DNA from: Actinophytocola sp050699935
Lineage (GTDB): Bacteria > Actinomycetota > Actinomycetes > Mycobacteriales > Pseudonocardiaceae
NCBI RefSeq assembly: GCF_050699935.1
Contig: NZ_JBOHGB010000004.1
Coordinates: 83,986 to 147,985 of the forward strand
Length of the DNA: 64,000 bases
Direction of reading: 5' to 3'
Below the pieces are notes generated by a model. That model saw only the letters and a list, made by a program, of their open reading frames with translations. It had not been told where the DNA came from and made no database searches. The translations under genes were made by a program, and so were the position numbers. This document shows, piece after piece, positions 16,339 through 24,453 of the stretch (within the stretch, counting starts at the first letter, position 1; each line of letters starts with the position of its first letter).

Positions 16339-16905
16339 TTGCCGCCGGCCGGCCGCGCTGTCGAGGCAATACCTCGCTGGACGATGAAGACGCGAGCAGA
16401 CGACGCCGCGTGTGTCGAGGCCGCCGGCCGCCGAGGTACTACTCGGACACCAGGTGACGTACTTCGAGACGCGCACCTTGTCGACAGACTCCGCGCCGGG
16501 CTCGTCGACGCTCGCCGGGTGGCGGTCGTGGGCGCGGGCTTCATCGGTACAGAGGTAGCCGCGACGTGTCGCACGCCCGGCAAGGAGGTCTTGCTCCTGG
16601 ACACGGCTACAGTCGGACCCTTCGCCTCGAGCATTGGGACAACGCGGTGGTCCGATCAGTACTCACTGCGCTTGCAGATACTCGGAATACCACGTTGCTC
16701 CGACGAGGCACGGGTGCTCGACGGTGACGTGAACGGATCCCGATTCGTCATCGAGTACCGCCACCGCGGACGCGGCACGGGTGCCGCATTGGCGAACAGT
16801 CCGGCCCACCACGCGCCGATGCACGCGGAAGTCCCGCGTGGACTGGACGCGGCCACCTCGCTGGCGGGCTGCCACCCCCTTGCGAAATCTGCTTACATCT
16901 CATAA
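16339..16905 (+). pseudogene. Decayed ferredoxin reductase (BphA4-like FAD/NAD oxidoreductase)
   Basis: Remains of the electron-transfer reductase that normally serves Rieske oxygenases. The open frame of 188 codons contains RLRAGLVDARRVAVVGAGF, the NAD-binding motif region. It then jumps to WSDQYSLRLQILGIP and LDGDVNGSRFVIEY, which belong to the C-terminal reductase domain; roughly 150 residues that should lie between are missing. The hallmark EHWDNAV appears at 16629-16649 in another frame, showing both a deletion and a frameshift. The N-terminal FAD-binding part is not recognisable upstream. The gene is very unlikely to make a functional protein. It faces the neighbouring plus-strand genes. 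Confidence 0.7.
16893..16905. promoter_or_regulatory. Second TTA-N5-CATAA-type 13-mer
   Basis: TTACATCTCATAA resembles TTATAACTCATAA at 16191-16203 (11 of 13 positions). It lies at the end of the reductase remnant, about 190 nt before the M29-like gene. A few bases on, GAGTACGCAA (16918-16927) repeats ten bases of the importer promoter spacer at 20353-20362. Function unproven. Confidence 0.25.
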
Positions 16906-17091
16906 CCTTCTTGTGCGGAGTACGCAACCGCGTGTCACGGCACCCGGACGTCCCGGGGTACGCATCGGCGGGCTTGCGTGTCAACCGGACACAACGGTGA
17001 CCAGTCCAGTGCGAGGAAATCATCGAACGTCCACATGGGCCAGTAGTTCCGGATCACGTGAGTCCGCTGCGGCCACGCGAGGAGGAAGCCG

Positions 17092-18408
17092 GTGTGCGAG
17101 GAACACAGCCAACAAGAGTCTCTGGAGCACCAGATCGGAGCGTTCCTCTCCGAACAGCCTGGAATACGACGAACCGGGGTTGGCTTCATCGGCTACGGAG
17201 AGGTCAAGCCAGGCGATCGCATTCTGGTCGGAGTGGACAACCACTACCACCCGGCGGTCATTAGCGGCCTGGTCGAACCGCTGCGTGAGCGAGGCGCACG
17301 GGTGGACGTCGTGATCTCCGACATCGGCCCTGATCGCGTCTTCAATGAGACGGACGAGATCGACGTCCTCATCCGCCGCGGCTCCATCGAGATCAACCCG
17401 CGCCGGTGGGACGCCATCCCGTGGATCGAACGCCGAGCGGCGGAGGGCGGCTACGACCTGCTCATCCACAAGAAGGGCGGCGGCATACCCGTCACAGATC
17501 ACCGCTACGAGGCGGTGCCGTGGCAACAGCCAGACCAGTTCGGCGATGTCGGAAACTACTTCCCACGCGACGTGCACCGCCTTGTCAATATCAAGACCTG
17601 GGACAAGTTCTGGAACAAGGGAGCGGGCGGCCGGGTCAAGTTGACCGATCCAGAGGGCACCGACATCGAGTACACGCTCTGGACCGGGTATCGACGGACC
17701 GGCGACGGTGTCTCGGCTCGGGCCTACTCCGAAACGCCGTTCTGGGGCCATCTCATGGGCCACGGGCCCACTCCGATCCTTCCGGAAGAAGACGCGACGG
17801 GAGTCATCGCCGGGACGACGAACCACTTCTCACGAGCGTTCCCGCGCGTTCACCTCGAGCTGATCAACGGTCGGGTGGTCGCCGTTCACGGGGGTGGTGG
17901 CTACGGCGACGCCTGGCGCGAGCTCCTCGACGAGACCAGCGGCATCAAGTATCCCTGCTTCCCCGAGCCAGGGCTGTTCTACCTCTGGGAAGTGGCGATC
18001 GGTACCCATCCCAAGATCCAGCGCCCGGCGAACATCAGCCACCTCAGCTCCGGCGGCTTCGAGTGGGAACGGCGGCGTTCCGGAGTGATCCACCTCGGAC
18101 TGGGTAGCGCCTGGGGCGGTGACGAGGAGAAGTGGGCCGCGGAGAAGAAGGTGCCCTACGGCCATCTCCACGTACATCTGCTCTTCCCGACACTCACGAT
18201 CACGACCGTAGATGGGGAAACGCTCACCGTCATCGAGAACGGCCACCTGACGGCCCTCGATGACCCTGAGGTGGTCGAGACAGCCGCGCGGTACGGCGAT
18301 CCGAAGGAGGTCCTGTCCGCCCCTTGGGAGGCTCCCATTCCCGGAATATCGATGCCTGGCAGCTACAAGAAGTATGCCGCTGACCCCGCGGCGTACATCT
18401 ACGCCTGA
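17092..18408 (+). CDS. Uncharacterised protein with M29-aminopeptidase-like features
   Basis: A 438-residue cytoplasmic protein I cannot assign with confidence. The N-terminal part (GDRILVGVDNHYHPAVISGL, then RGARVDVV) recalls the start of M29-type metallo-aminopeptidases. Later come HGGGGYGD, IGTHPKIQ and YGHLHVHL, rich in His and acidic residues that could bind metal. It has no signal peptide. It is 38 nt upstream of a LigB-like dioxygenase, and the two are probably one operon, so a role in processing a ring-fission substrate or product is possible but not shown. GTG start at 17092 follows GGAGGA. Confidence 0.6.
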   Translation: MCEEHSQQESLEHQIGAFLSEQPGIRRTGVGFIGYGEVKPGDRILVGVDNHYHPAVISGLVEPLRERGARVDVVISDIGPDRVFNETDEIDVLIRRGSIEINPRRWDAIPWIERRAAEGGYDLLIHKKGGGIPVTDHRYEAVPWQQPDQFGDVGNYFPRDVHRLVNIKTWDKFWNKGAGGRVKLTDPEGTDIEYTLWTGYRRTGDGVSARAYSETPFWGHLMGHGPTPILPEEDATGVIAGTTNHFSRAFPRVHLELINGRVVAVHGGGGYGDAWRELLDETSGIKYPCFPEPGLFYLWEVAIGTHPKIQRPANISHLSSGGFEWERRRSGVIHLGLGSAWGGDEEKWAAEKKVPYGHLHVHLLFPTLTITTVDGETLTVIENGHLTALDDPEVVETAARYGDPKEVLSAPWEAPIPGISMPGSYKKYAADPAAYIYA

Positions 18409-18446
18409 CGTAGAAACGTGCCCTCCAGCGCGACGAAGGAGACCCA

Positions 18447-19508
18447 GTGGCGGAATTTCTCGCTATCGGAATGACGCACTTTCCCCTCCTCGCCGGGAGA
18501 GACGACCACATGGCCGACCTTCTCGCGTGGACGTTACGTGACCCAGACATTCCAAGCGACCTGAAGGACCCAGCCAACTGGCCGGTGGCAATGCGCGAGG
18601 AGTGGGCCGCCGACCATGGGACCGCCGCCGCCGCGGAGCACCGCCGCGTCCTGTGCGAGGACCTGCGCAGATGCCGTCAGGCCCTCGATGCCTTCGATCC
18701 GGACCTTGTTGTGATCTGGGGTGACGATCAATACGAGAACTTCCGTGAGGAGATCGTCCCGTCGTTCTGCGTCCTGGTCTATCCGGACCTGGACATACAC
18801 CCCTTCCACCACATGAACGAGTTCGGAAATCCGAACGCGTGGGGACTCCCGGACGACATGACGATCACACTGCACGGCGACCCGAGGTCATCGCGCGCGC
18901 TCGCCGACGATCTGCTCAGGCGTGGTTTCGACGTCGCGTACTCCTATGAGAAGCGCGAGGACTCGCGATTTCCCCACGCGATCGCAAACACCCAGCTCTT
19001 CCTCGACTACGACAACGCCGGACGAGCGTTCCCGTACAAGATTCTGCCGATCACGGTGAACTGCTATGGCCAGCACGCGATCGCTCGCCGCGGTGGTCTC
19101 GCCCGGTTCGCCGAGATCAAGGACGAGGAGCTCGACCCCGTCGGCCCGTCACCGGCACGGTGCGTCGCCCTCGGCAAAGCGACTGCGGCGGCACTCCGAA
19201 GCTCGGACAAGCGGGTCGCGCTGGTCGCGTCGTCCAGCTGGTCACACGCCTTTCTCAACGACAAGGACTGGCATCTGTGGCCGGACACCGAAGCAGACCA
19301 GCGCCTGTACGAAGCCCTGCTCGTCGACGACTACGAGACCTTGGCCTCCGTGACCATCAAGGAGGTGGTCGAGGCGGGGCAGCACGAGATGCTCAACTGG
19401 TTCTGCATGCTTGGCGCGGTTCAAGAACTCGGCCTCGAGCGGGAGTGGTCGACCTTCCGTACCACCGACGTGTTCAACTCCAACAAGTGCTTCGCCGTGT
19501 ACAAGTAG
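18447..19508 (+). CDS. LigB-type (class III) extradiol dioxygenase family protein
   Basis: A 353-residue member of the superfamily that includes protocatechuate 4,5-dioxygenase beta subunits and MEMO-like proteins. The early GMTHFPLL segment provides the first metal-ligand His (His11). DLVVIWGDDQYENF and VASSSWSHAFLND occupy the positions of the conserved WGDDQ and SxxxSH motifs, and acidic/His residues in HPFHHMNEFG may complete the Fe(II) site. Such enzymes cleave catecholic rings next to the hydroxyls; some relatives act elsewhere. It could supply the ring-cleavage step absent from the dioxygenase operon at 6-10 kb. GTG start. Confidence 0.75.
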   Translation: MAEFLAIGMTHFPLLAGRDDHMADLLAWTLRDPDIPSDLKDPANWPVAMREEWAADHGTAAAAEHRRVLCEDLRRCRQALDAFDPDLVVIWGDDQYENFREEIVPSFCVLVYPDLDIHPFHHMNEFGNPNAWGLPDDMTITLHGDPRSSRALADDLLRRGFDVAYSYEKREDSRFPHAIANTQLFLDYDNAGRAFPYKILPITVNCYGQHAIARRGGLARFAEIKDEELDPVGPSPARCVALGKATAAALRSSDKRVALVASSSWSHAFLNDKDWHLWPDTEADQRLYEALLVDDYETLASVTIKEVVEAGQHEMLNWFCMLGAVQELGLEREWSTFRTTDVFNSNKCFAVYK

Positions 19509-19512
19509 GAAG

Positions 19513-20223
19513 ATGCTGTCAACGATGACGCGAGGACACAACGAGAGCGATAGCGACTGGAATGACCTGACAACCGTTACCCGTTGGGCACGCTCGGACA
19601 CGCGCGAAAGCATTCTGGAGTTGCCAAGGCAGATCGCCCTCAACATCGTCGAGAAGGAACTCGGCGAACCCGGTCTGGTCGTCGACGTGGGCGGCGGGCC
19701 GGGGAGCTTCCTCTCGGCATTCCTCGCACGGTTCAACACCACACGAGGGATCTGGTATGACATATCCGAGCCCATGATGACACTCGCCAAGGAGCGGCTG
19801 GCTCGATACGGCGATCGCGTCTCATTCACACTGGCCGGGTTCGAGAACACCTCGGGACTTCCGTCGAACGTCGATGTCATCGTCACATCACGAGCCCTGC
19901 ACCATCTACCAGTCAGTCAGGTCCGCCGGTTCTATACCGAAGCCGCGGACCGCCTCTCGGATCCCGGATGGCTCATCAACCTCGACCACGTCGGCCTGGC
20001 GAAGCCTTGGAGCGAGCGGCTTCTCGACACCTACATGGACATGGTTCCGGAAGCACGCTCACAGCCCAGCCATGAGCACAGGTATCGGTTCGCAACGGTT
20101 CCCGAGCACTTCGAAGCTCTTCGGGCTGCCGGCCTCGACGACGTCGACATGCCGTGGCGGGCATTCGGGATGTGCTTGTTCATGGCGCGCCGGCCCATCA
20201 ACGGCGGAGGTGAGTTCGGGTAG
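19513..20223 (+). CDS. Class I SAM-dependent methyltransferase
   Basis: About 236 residues with the Rossmann methyltransferase core: motif I VVDVGGGPGSFLSAF, the acidic tip at motif II (IWYDIS), motif IV VIVTSRALHHL, and a post-motif LINLDHVG. Small-molecule O- or C-methyltransferases have this layout. It is 4 nt after the LigB-like gene and probably in the same operon. The start could be 19513 or 19525: AGGAAG at 19507-19512 is very close to the first and a little far from the second. The substrate is unknown. Confidence 0.75.
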   Translation: MLSTMTRGHNESDSDWNDLTTVTRWARSDTRESILELPRQIALNIVEKELGEPGLVVDVGGGPGSFLSAFLARFNTTRGIWYDISEPMMTLAKERLARYGDRVSFTLAGFENTSGLPSNVDVIVTSRALHHLPVSQVRRFYTEAADRLSDPGWLINLDHVGLAKPWSERLLDTYMDMVPEARSQPSHEHRYRFATVPEHFEALRAAGLDDVDMPWRAFGMCLFMARRPINGGGEFG

Positions 20224-20344
20224 GAATAGCGAAGACGACGTAACACTTGCTGGGTCGTCGCCCAAACCATCGGTCGAGGCGTCGATCGGTTCATTCATGC
20301 GTTCAGGCGCTGGAAATCTCGTTTCTTCGCCACAGATGTAGGTC

Positions 20345-20373
20345 TTGGCACCGAGTACGCAAACAGTTATGGT
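20345..20373 (+). promoter_or_regulatory. Sigma-70-type promoter of the ABC importer operon
   Basis: -35 TTGGCA (20345-20350), 17-bp spacer, -10 TATGGT (20368-20373). The string AAACAGTTATG spanning spacer and -10 is identical to that of the dioxygenase promoter at 10315-10343, with the same -35 box and spacing. In the 300-nt gap 20224-20520 this promoter and the short frame at 20450 are the only features seen. Confidence 0.6.
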
Positions 20374-20449
20374 TCAGAACGTTCCTTTGGTGGATGTGGA
20401 CAAGCATCCGGCGGACTCCCCCGCACAGTACCGCGACAAGGAGGTCGGG

Positions 20450-20518
20450 GTGGGAATTCACGTTTGGCATGGCATCGAGGAATGCCATGTTCGGCCCTGG
20501 ATCTTGGAGCGTCCGTGA
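20450..20518 (+). CDS. Possible 22-codon leader peptide before the importer
   Basis: A GTG at 20450 is preceded by a near-consensus ribosome site (AAGGAGGT, 20438-20445) and opens 22 codons ending TGA at 20516-20518, two bases before the ATG of the binding-protein gene. The ribosome site here is much stronger than the one before the binding protein itself (GGAG, 11 nt away), so translation could be coupled. The peptide has two Trp, two His and one Cys. The same frame is open back to an ATG at 20369, but that codon lies inside the -10 box and cannot be used from this promoter. Confidence 0.45.
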   Translation: MGIHVWHGIEECHVRPWILERP

Positions 20519-20520
20519 CT

Positions 20521-21552
20521 ATGAACATCTCTCGGCGTCGGTTCGTTCGGTTGGCTGGTAGTGGCGTCGCATTCGTCGGCGGGGCCGCTGCTCTCGGTGG
20601 GTTGGCTGGTTGCGGCGACTCTTCGCCCTCAGGTGACCCGGCTGACGCACCGGACAAGGGCCAGCCCTACACCGGCAAGCTGTCCGTCAGCCACCTGGAC
20701 TTCAGCATGGGCGGCCCGGTCCTGTACTCGGCAAGTGACAAAGGGTACTTCGCCAAGCACGATCTCGAGATCGAGTTGATTAACTCGGGTGGCGGGTCCT
20801 CCTCGCTTCAGGTCATCCAGACGAACACGGGTATCGGGGTCGCAGCGCCGATCGCCGCGATGGCGGCGCAGTCGCGAGGAGTCACGATGTTCCGTGCCGT
20901 CGGCGGTCTGATCAACGGTCAGACGACGAACTGGCTCGGCAAGCAGGACCAACCGAACCCCTTCGACGATCTCCGGGGCAAGACCATCGCCTGTCCGTCC
21001 CCGGACTCGATCGCGACGTACTTCGCTCGACGAATCACCAAGGACGCCGGCCTCGACTCGAACAGCGACGTCAAGATCACCTACGTCGCCGAGGCAGCCG
21101 GTTCCGCGACGGCGGTGGAACGCGGAGTCGTCGACGTTGGCTGGTCCGCGCTCCCGTTCTCGGAGACGCAGAAGAACAAGCTCGCGGTGGTGTACAGCAA
21201 CAGCGAACTGGTTCCGCGATGGGTCGACAACCAGGTCATCGCGACCGAGCAACACCTGGCCGAGCACCCCGATGCGACGCGAAGGCTTCTCTTGGCGCTC
21301 AAGGAGGCCGTCGAGTTCGTGCACAGCACACCCGATGAAGCGGCCGCCATCTGGGCCGAGCACACCGGTCTCCCGGAAGACGTGGCGGCGGAGGTGCTTC
21401 ACCAGCACGGGGACATCCTGAACCTGAGCATCGACCGCGAAGGCCTGGAGAGCGTCGCGGAAGCGGCCAAGGTGGGCGGGTTCGTGGAGAAGGACGTAGA
21501 CCTCGATGCGCTCATCGACGATCGGTACCTTCCAGGAGGTGTCACCGAATGA
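20521..21552 (+). CDS. ABC importer substrate-binding lipoprotein, NMT1/SsuA type
   Basis: A 343-residue extracytoplasmic binding protein for an aromatic acid, sulfonate or similar small molecule. The N-terminus has a twin-arginine-like signal (SRRRFVRL) and a lipobox LAGC with Cys31, so it is probably Tat-exported and lipid-anchored. The mature part has the NMT1/THI5-like fold (LSVSHLDFSMGGPVLYSASD, then EIELINSGGGSS). ATPase and two permeases follow, with a 4-nt overlap into the ATPase. It shares a promoter design with the dioxygenase operon, so the transported compound may be the dioxygenase substrate (inference). Confidence 0.87.
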   Translation: MNISRRRFVRLAGSGVAFVGGAAALGGLAGCGDSSPSGDPADAPDKGQPYTGKLSVSHLDFSMGGPVLYSASDKGYFAKHDLEIELINSGGGSSSLQVIQTNTGIGVAAPIAAMAAQSRGVTMFRAVGGLINGQTTNWLGKQDQPNPFDDLRGKTIACPSPDSIATYFARRITKDAGLDSNSDVKITYVAEAAGSATAVERGVVDVGWSALPFSETQKNKLAVVYSNSELVPRWVDNQVIATEQHLAEHPDATRRLLLALKEAVEFVHSTPDEAAAIWAEHTGLPEDVAAEVLHQHGDILNLSIDREGLESVAEAAKVGGFVEKDVDLDALIDDRYLPGGVTE

Positions 21553-22445
21553 GCCAGCGGTTGGCAGGCGGCCGCGTGAGCGATACGTCCACACAAGGTT
21601 CGCCCACGCCCGGTGACCGACAGGGCGTGTATCTCGACGGCGTCAGCAAGACGTTCGAAGCCGCCGCGGGCAGAGTGCAGGCTATCGGCGACGTGTCCGG
21701 CCACATCGAACAGGGACGGTTCGTATCCGTCATCGGTCCGAGTGGATGCGGAAAGACCACGCTGCTGTACATGGTGGCCGGCTTGGAGCCGGTCACCAGT
21801 GGCGCGATTCGTATCGACGGCGAAGCGGTTGAGGGGCCACGACGCGATCTGGCCGTCGTGTTCCAGGAGGACTCGACCCTTCCTTGGCGCACGGTGATCG
21901 ACAACGTCGCCTTCGGACTCGAGGTACAGGGGATTCCGGGCAAGGAGCGCCGCGAACGAGCCCGTGAACTCATCCGCCTCGTGGGGCTCGAGGACTTCGA
22001 ACATCATCGTCCGAGCCAACTCTCGGGTGGCATGAAACAGCGCGTGGCCATCGCACGGGCCTTGCTGCTCGATCCACGCGTGCTACTGATGGACGAGCCG
22101 TTCGGAGCGTTGGACCAGCAGACTCGCACCTTCATCGGCCAAGAGCTCGTGCGAATATGGGAAGAAACCCGCAAGACCGTCATGTTCATCACCCATGACA
22201 TTCAGGAGTCGGTGTACCTCTCCGACGAGGTCTGGGTCCTGAGCGCAAGACCGTCGCAGGTCCGGTCCAAGGTCGCGATCGATCTCGACCGCCCACGCCA
22301 CCCGGAGATGCGACGGACGCCCGAGTTCCACAAGTACGTCGACACATTGTGGGGATTCATCGCGGAAGAGGTGGCTAACCAACGCGTCCAGTCCCGGTCA
22401 GAGGTCGCCGCCAAGGGACCAAAGAAACGCCGAGGACGTAGCTGA
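21549..22445 (+). CDS. ABC importer ATPase, SsuB/TauB type
   Basis: A 298-residue cytoplasmic ATPase driving the importer. Walker A GPSGCGKTT, Q-loop in VVFQEDSTLPW, signature LSGGMKQR, Walker B VLLMDEPFGALD and the switch His in FITHD are all intact. The EDSTLPWRTV Q-loop sequence is typical of the nitrate/sulfonate/taurine group. ATG overlaps the binding-protein stop. About 25 extra N-terminal residues precede the domain; an internal GTG at 21576 is an alternative start. Confidence 0.9.
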   Translation: MSQRLAGGRVSDTSTQGSPTPGDRQGVYLDGVSKTFEAAAGRVQAIGDVSGHIEQGRFVSVIGPSGCGKTTLLYMVAGLEPVTSGAIRIDGEAVEGPRRDLAVVFQEDSTLPWRTVIDNVAFGLEVQGIPGKERRERARELIRLVGLEDFEHHRPSQLSGGMKQRVAIARALLLDPRVLLMDEPFGALDQQTRTFIGQELVRIWEETRKTVMFITHDIQESVYLSDEVWVLSARPSQVRSKVAIDLDRPRHPEMRRTPEFHKYVDTLWGFIAEEVANQRVQSRSEVAAKGPKKRRGRS

Positions 22446-22446
22446 G

Positions 22447-23277
22447 ATGGTCACGACTGCGCCGTCGCGGCAATCGGCCACGCCGACCAACCGCCGCCGG
22501 AAGGCCATGCGGGCGAGAAGGTGGCTTCCTTCTCCGGCCATCCTCCGCGTGGTGGTGGTGATCGTCGCCATCCTGGGTCTCGAGGTGTTGACCCGGCTCG
22601 AGGCGATCAGCTCACTGATCCTTTCACCACCCTCGGAGATCCTGCTCGGCATGGTCGACGTGCTTCCCACTGCCCAGTTCGGCAGCGACCTTGCCCGAAC
22701 CGGGCTCACCGTGGCGATGTCGTCGGCCGCCGGTTGCGTCATCGGGGTTCTCCTGGGCACGTTCGGATGGCGGCTGCCGTTTGTCTGGAAGGTTCTCGAG
22801 CCCTACCTGATCGCCCTGTACGCGATGCCCATCGTGGTGTTCTACCCAATCTTGATGGTCGTCTTCGGAATAACCATCTGGCCGCCCGTCCTGATCGCGA
22901 CCTTCGCCGCCGTCGTCCCAGCCGCGGTCAGCACCTGCATCGCACTACGAGCAGTTCCGCAGGCGCTGCTCAACCTCGGCCGCTCGCTCAACTGCTCAAG
23001 ACTGCGGATGACGCGATCGATCATCGTGCCTTCCGCACTGCCCCTGGCCATCCCCGGTGTGCGCCTGAGCTGTATCTACGCCGTCATCGCCACCATCGCC
23101 ATGGAATTCATCCAGTCCGACAGCGGTCTCGGGTTTCGGGCCGGTGAAGCGTACCGACAGTTCCGAGTCACGGACATGTGGTCGATGATCGTTGTCGTGG
23201 CTGTGCTGGCCATGGCCGTCAGCTGGGCTCTCTCGCGCGCCGAGCGTCGTGTTCGGCGTGACACCGTCACTTCGTGA
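22447..23277 (+). CDS. ABC importer permease 1, SsuC/TauC type
   Basis: A 276-residue inner-membrane permease with about six hydrophobic segments and the EAA cytoplasmic loop (around LNLGRSLNCSRLRMTRSIIVPSA, given here by its key residues L-G-R-S and the following P). A long basic N-terminal stretch precedes the first membrane helix. It begins one base after the ATPase stop. It is paralogous to the next permease, so the channel is probably a heterodimer. Confidence 0.87.
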   Translation: MVTTAPSRQSATPTNRRRKAMRARRWLPSPAILRVVVVIVAILGLEVLTRLEAISSLILSPPSEILLGMVDVLPTAQFGSDLARTGLTVAMSSAAGCVIGVLLGTFGWRLPFVWKVLEPYLIALYAMPIVVFYPILMVVFGITIWPPVLIATFAAVVPAAVSTCIALRAVPQALLNLGRSLNCSRLRMTRSIIVPSALPLAIPGVRLSCIYAVIATIAMEFIQSDSGLGFRAGEAYRQFRVTDMWSMIVVVAVLAMAVSWALSRAERRVRRDTVTS

Positions 23278-23293
23278 CCTGGAAGGTGAGGAC

Positions 23294-24100
23294 GTGAGCG
23301 TGAGGGTCCCGCAAGAAGCGGTCCTGCCGGCGCAACTGCGCGAGGGAGCGCCTCGGCACAAGCGAACGGCGGTCGTACTCGGGCACGCCGCGCTTCTCCT
23401 TGTCGTACTGATCGTCTGGCAATGTGTCGGCCTCGTGAGCGGCGGGCTGGTGCCAACCGTGTTTCCCACGTTCGACGCGCTCGCCGCGGAGTTCGCGGAT
23501 GACACCTTGCTGGACCCACTCTGGAGCACGTTCAGAGCGGTGCTGGTGGGCTTCCTCGTCGGCGCGGCGGTCGCACTGCCCGCAGGCGTCCTCGTCGGGC
23601 GGTCACCCTACCTGCGCAAGGCCTTCGATCCGTTGATCTCGGCCGTGTTCAGCATCCCGCGGATCCTGATTTATCCGGCGATGCTGGCACTGTTCGGTAT
23701 TGGCGTGCCATCGAAGCTGGCGTTGGCCGCGATCTCGGGTTTCTTCCCCATTCTGATCACGACGATCGCGGCGGTCGGCAACATCCGGCCGATCCTGACC
23801 CATGTCGCACGCACTCTGGGCTGTACTCGGCTGCAAACGGTCTTCAAGGTCTACCTGCCGTCTACTGCGGCATCCATCGTTGCCGCGCTCCGGCTCGGGT
23901 TCAGCGTCTCATTCGTGACGGTCGTGTCCGCGGAGATGTTCGTCGCCGACACCGGGCTCGGACAGGAGCTGCTGAACGCCTACGGACTGCAGCAGACCGA
24001 GCGCATGTTCGCGCTCATGATGCTCGCTCTGATCATCGCCATGGGTGTCAGCATGCTGCTCTGGAGACTCGAGCGCTGGATCACGTCGGCGACGAGCTGA
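23294..24100 (+). CDS. ABC importer permease 2, SsuC/TauC type
   Basis: A 268-residue second permease with the same topology and an EAA loop (ARTLGCTRLQTVFKVYLPS). Helices start at VVLGHAALLLVVLIVW. Two different permeases are unusual for SsuC-type systems, which often use a homodimer. The start is GTG 23294, after GGAAGGTGAGG; upstream codons in this frame belong to permease 1. Confidence 0.87.
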   Translation: MSVRVPQEAVLPAQLREGAPRHKRTAVVLGHAALLLVVLIVWQCVGLVSGGLVPTVFPTFDALAAEFADDTLLDPLWSTFRAVLVGFLVGAAVALPAGVLVGRSPYLRKAFDPLISAVFSIPRILIYPAMLALFGIGVPSKLALAAISGFFPILITTIAAVGNIRPILTHVARTLGCTRLQTVFKVYLPSTAASIVAALRLGFSVSFVTVVSAEMFVADTGLGQELLNAYGLQQTERMFALMMLALIIAMGVSMLLWRLERWITSATS

Positions 24101-24122
24101 GCCGCGAGGACAGGACGGAACT

Positions 24123-24428
24123 GTGTCAGTTTACGTGATCGTGGACGTTCAGGTCGACGACCCGCAGGAATACAAGACGTACGTCCCCCGTTCCACAGCG
24201 CTGGTCGAGGCGCACGGCGGCCGCTTCCTGGCGCGGGGTGGCCATGCCGAGAGACTCGAAGGTGACTGGCAGCCCGGCCGGGTCGTACTAATCGAGTTCC
24301 CCGACCTCAGCGCGGCACGAGCCTGGTACGACTCCCCCGAGTACCAGGAGGTCGTACAGATCAGGCACCGGGCGTCCACCAGCCGCGGCGTGATCGTCCA
24401 GGGCGCCGACGACCAGGGCCAATCGTGA
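24123..24428 (+). CDS. DUF1330 family protein
   Basis: A 101-residue small alpha/beta-barrel protein of the dimeric ferredoxin-like superfamily. It shows the family pattern YVIVDVQVDDPQEYKTY ... VEAHGGRFLARGG ... VLIEFPDLSAARAWYDSPE. Members are found in catabolic operons; a few related folds act as decarboxylases or isomerases, but this family has no firm activity. It begins 22 nt after the second permease and is probably in the importer operon. GTG start. Confidence 0.82.
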   Translation: MSVYVIVDVQVDDPQEYKTYVPRSTALVEAHGGRFLARGGHAERLEGDWQPGRVVLIEFPDLSAARAWYDSPEYQEVVQIRHRASTSRGVIVQGADDQGQS

Positions 24429-24453
24429 CCCGCGAGCGGCCAAGGACCGCCCG

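Noticed and set aside
20369..20371. ATG opening a 49-codon frame before the importer
   Set aside because: It lies inside the -10 box of the predicted promoter and has no ribosome site; the GTG at 20450 in the same frame is better supported.
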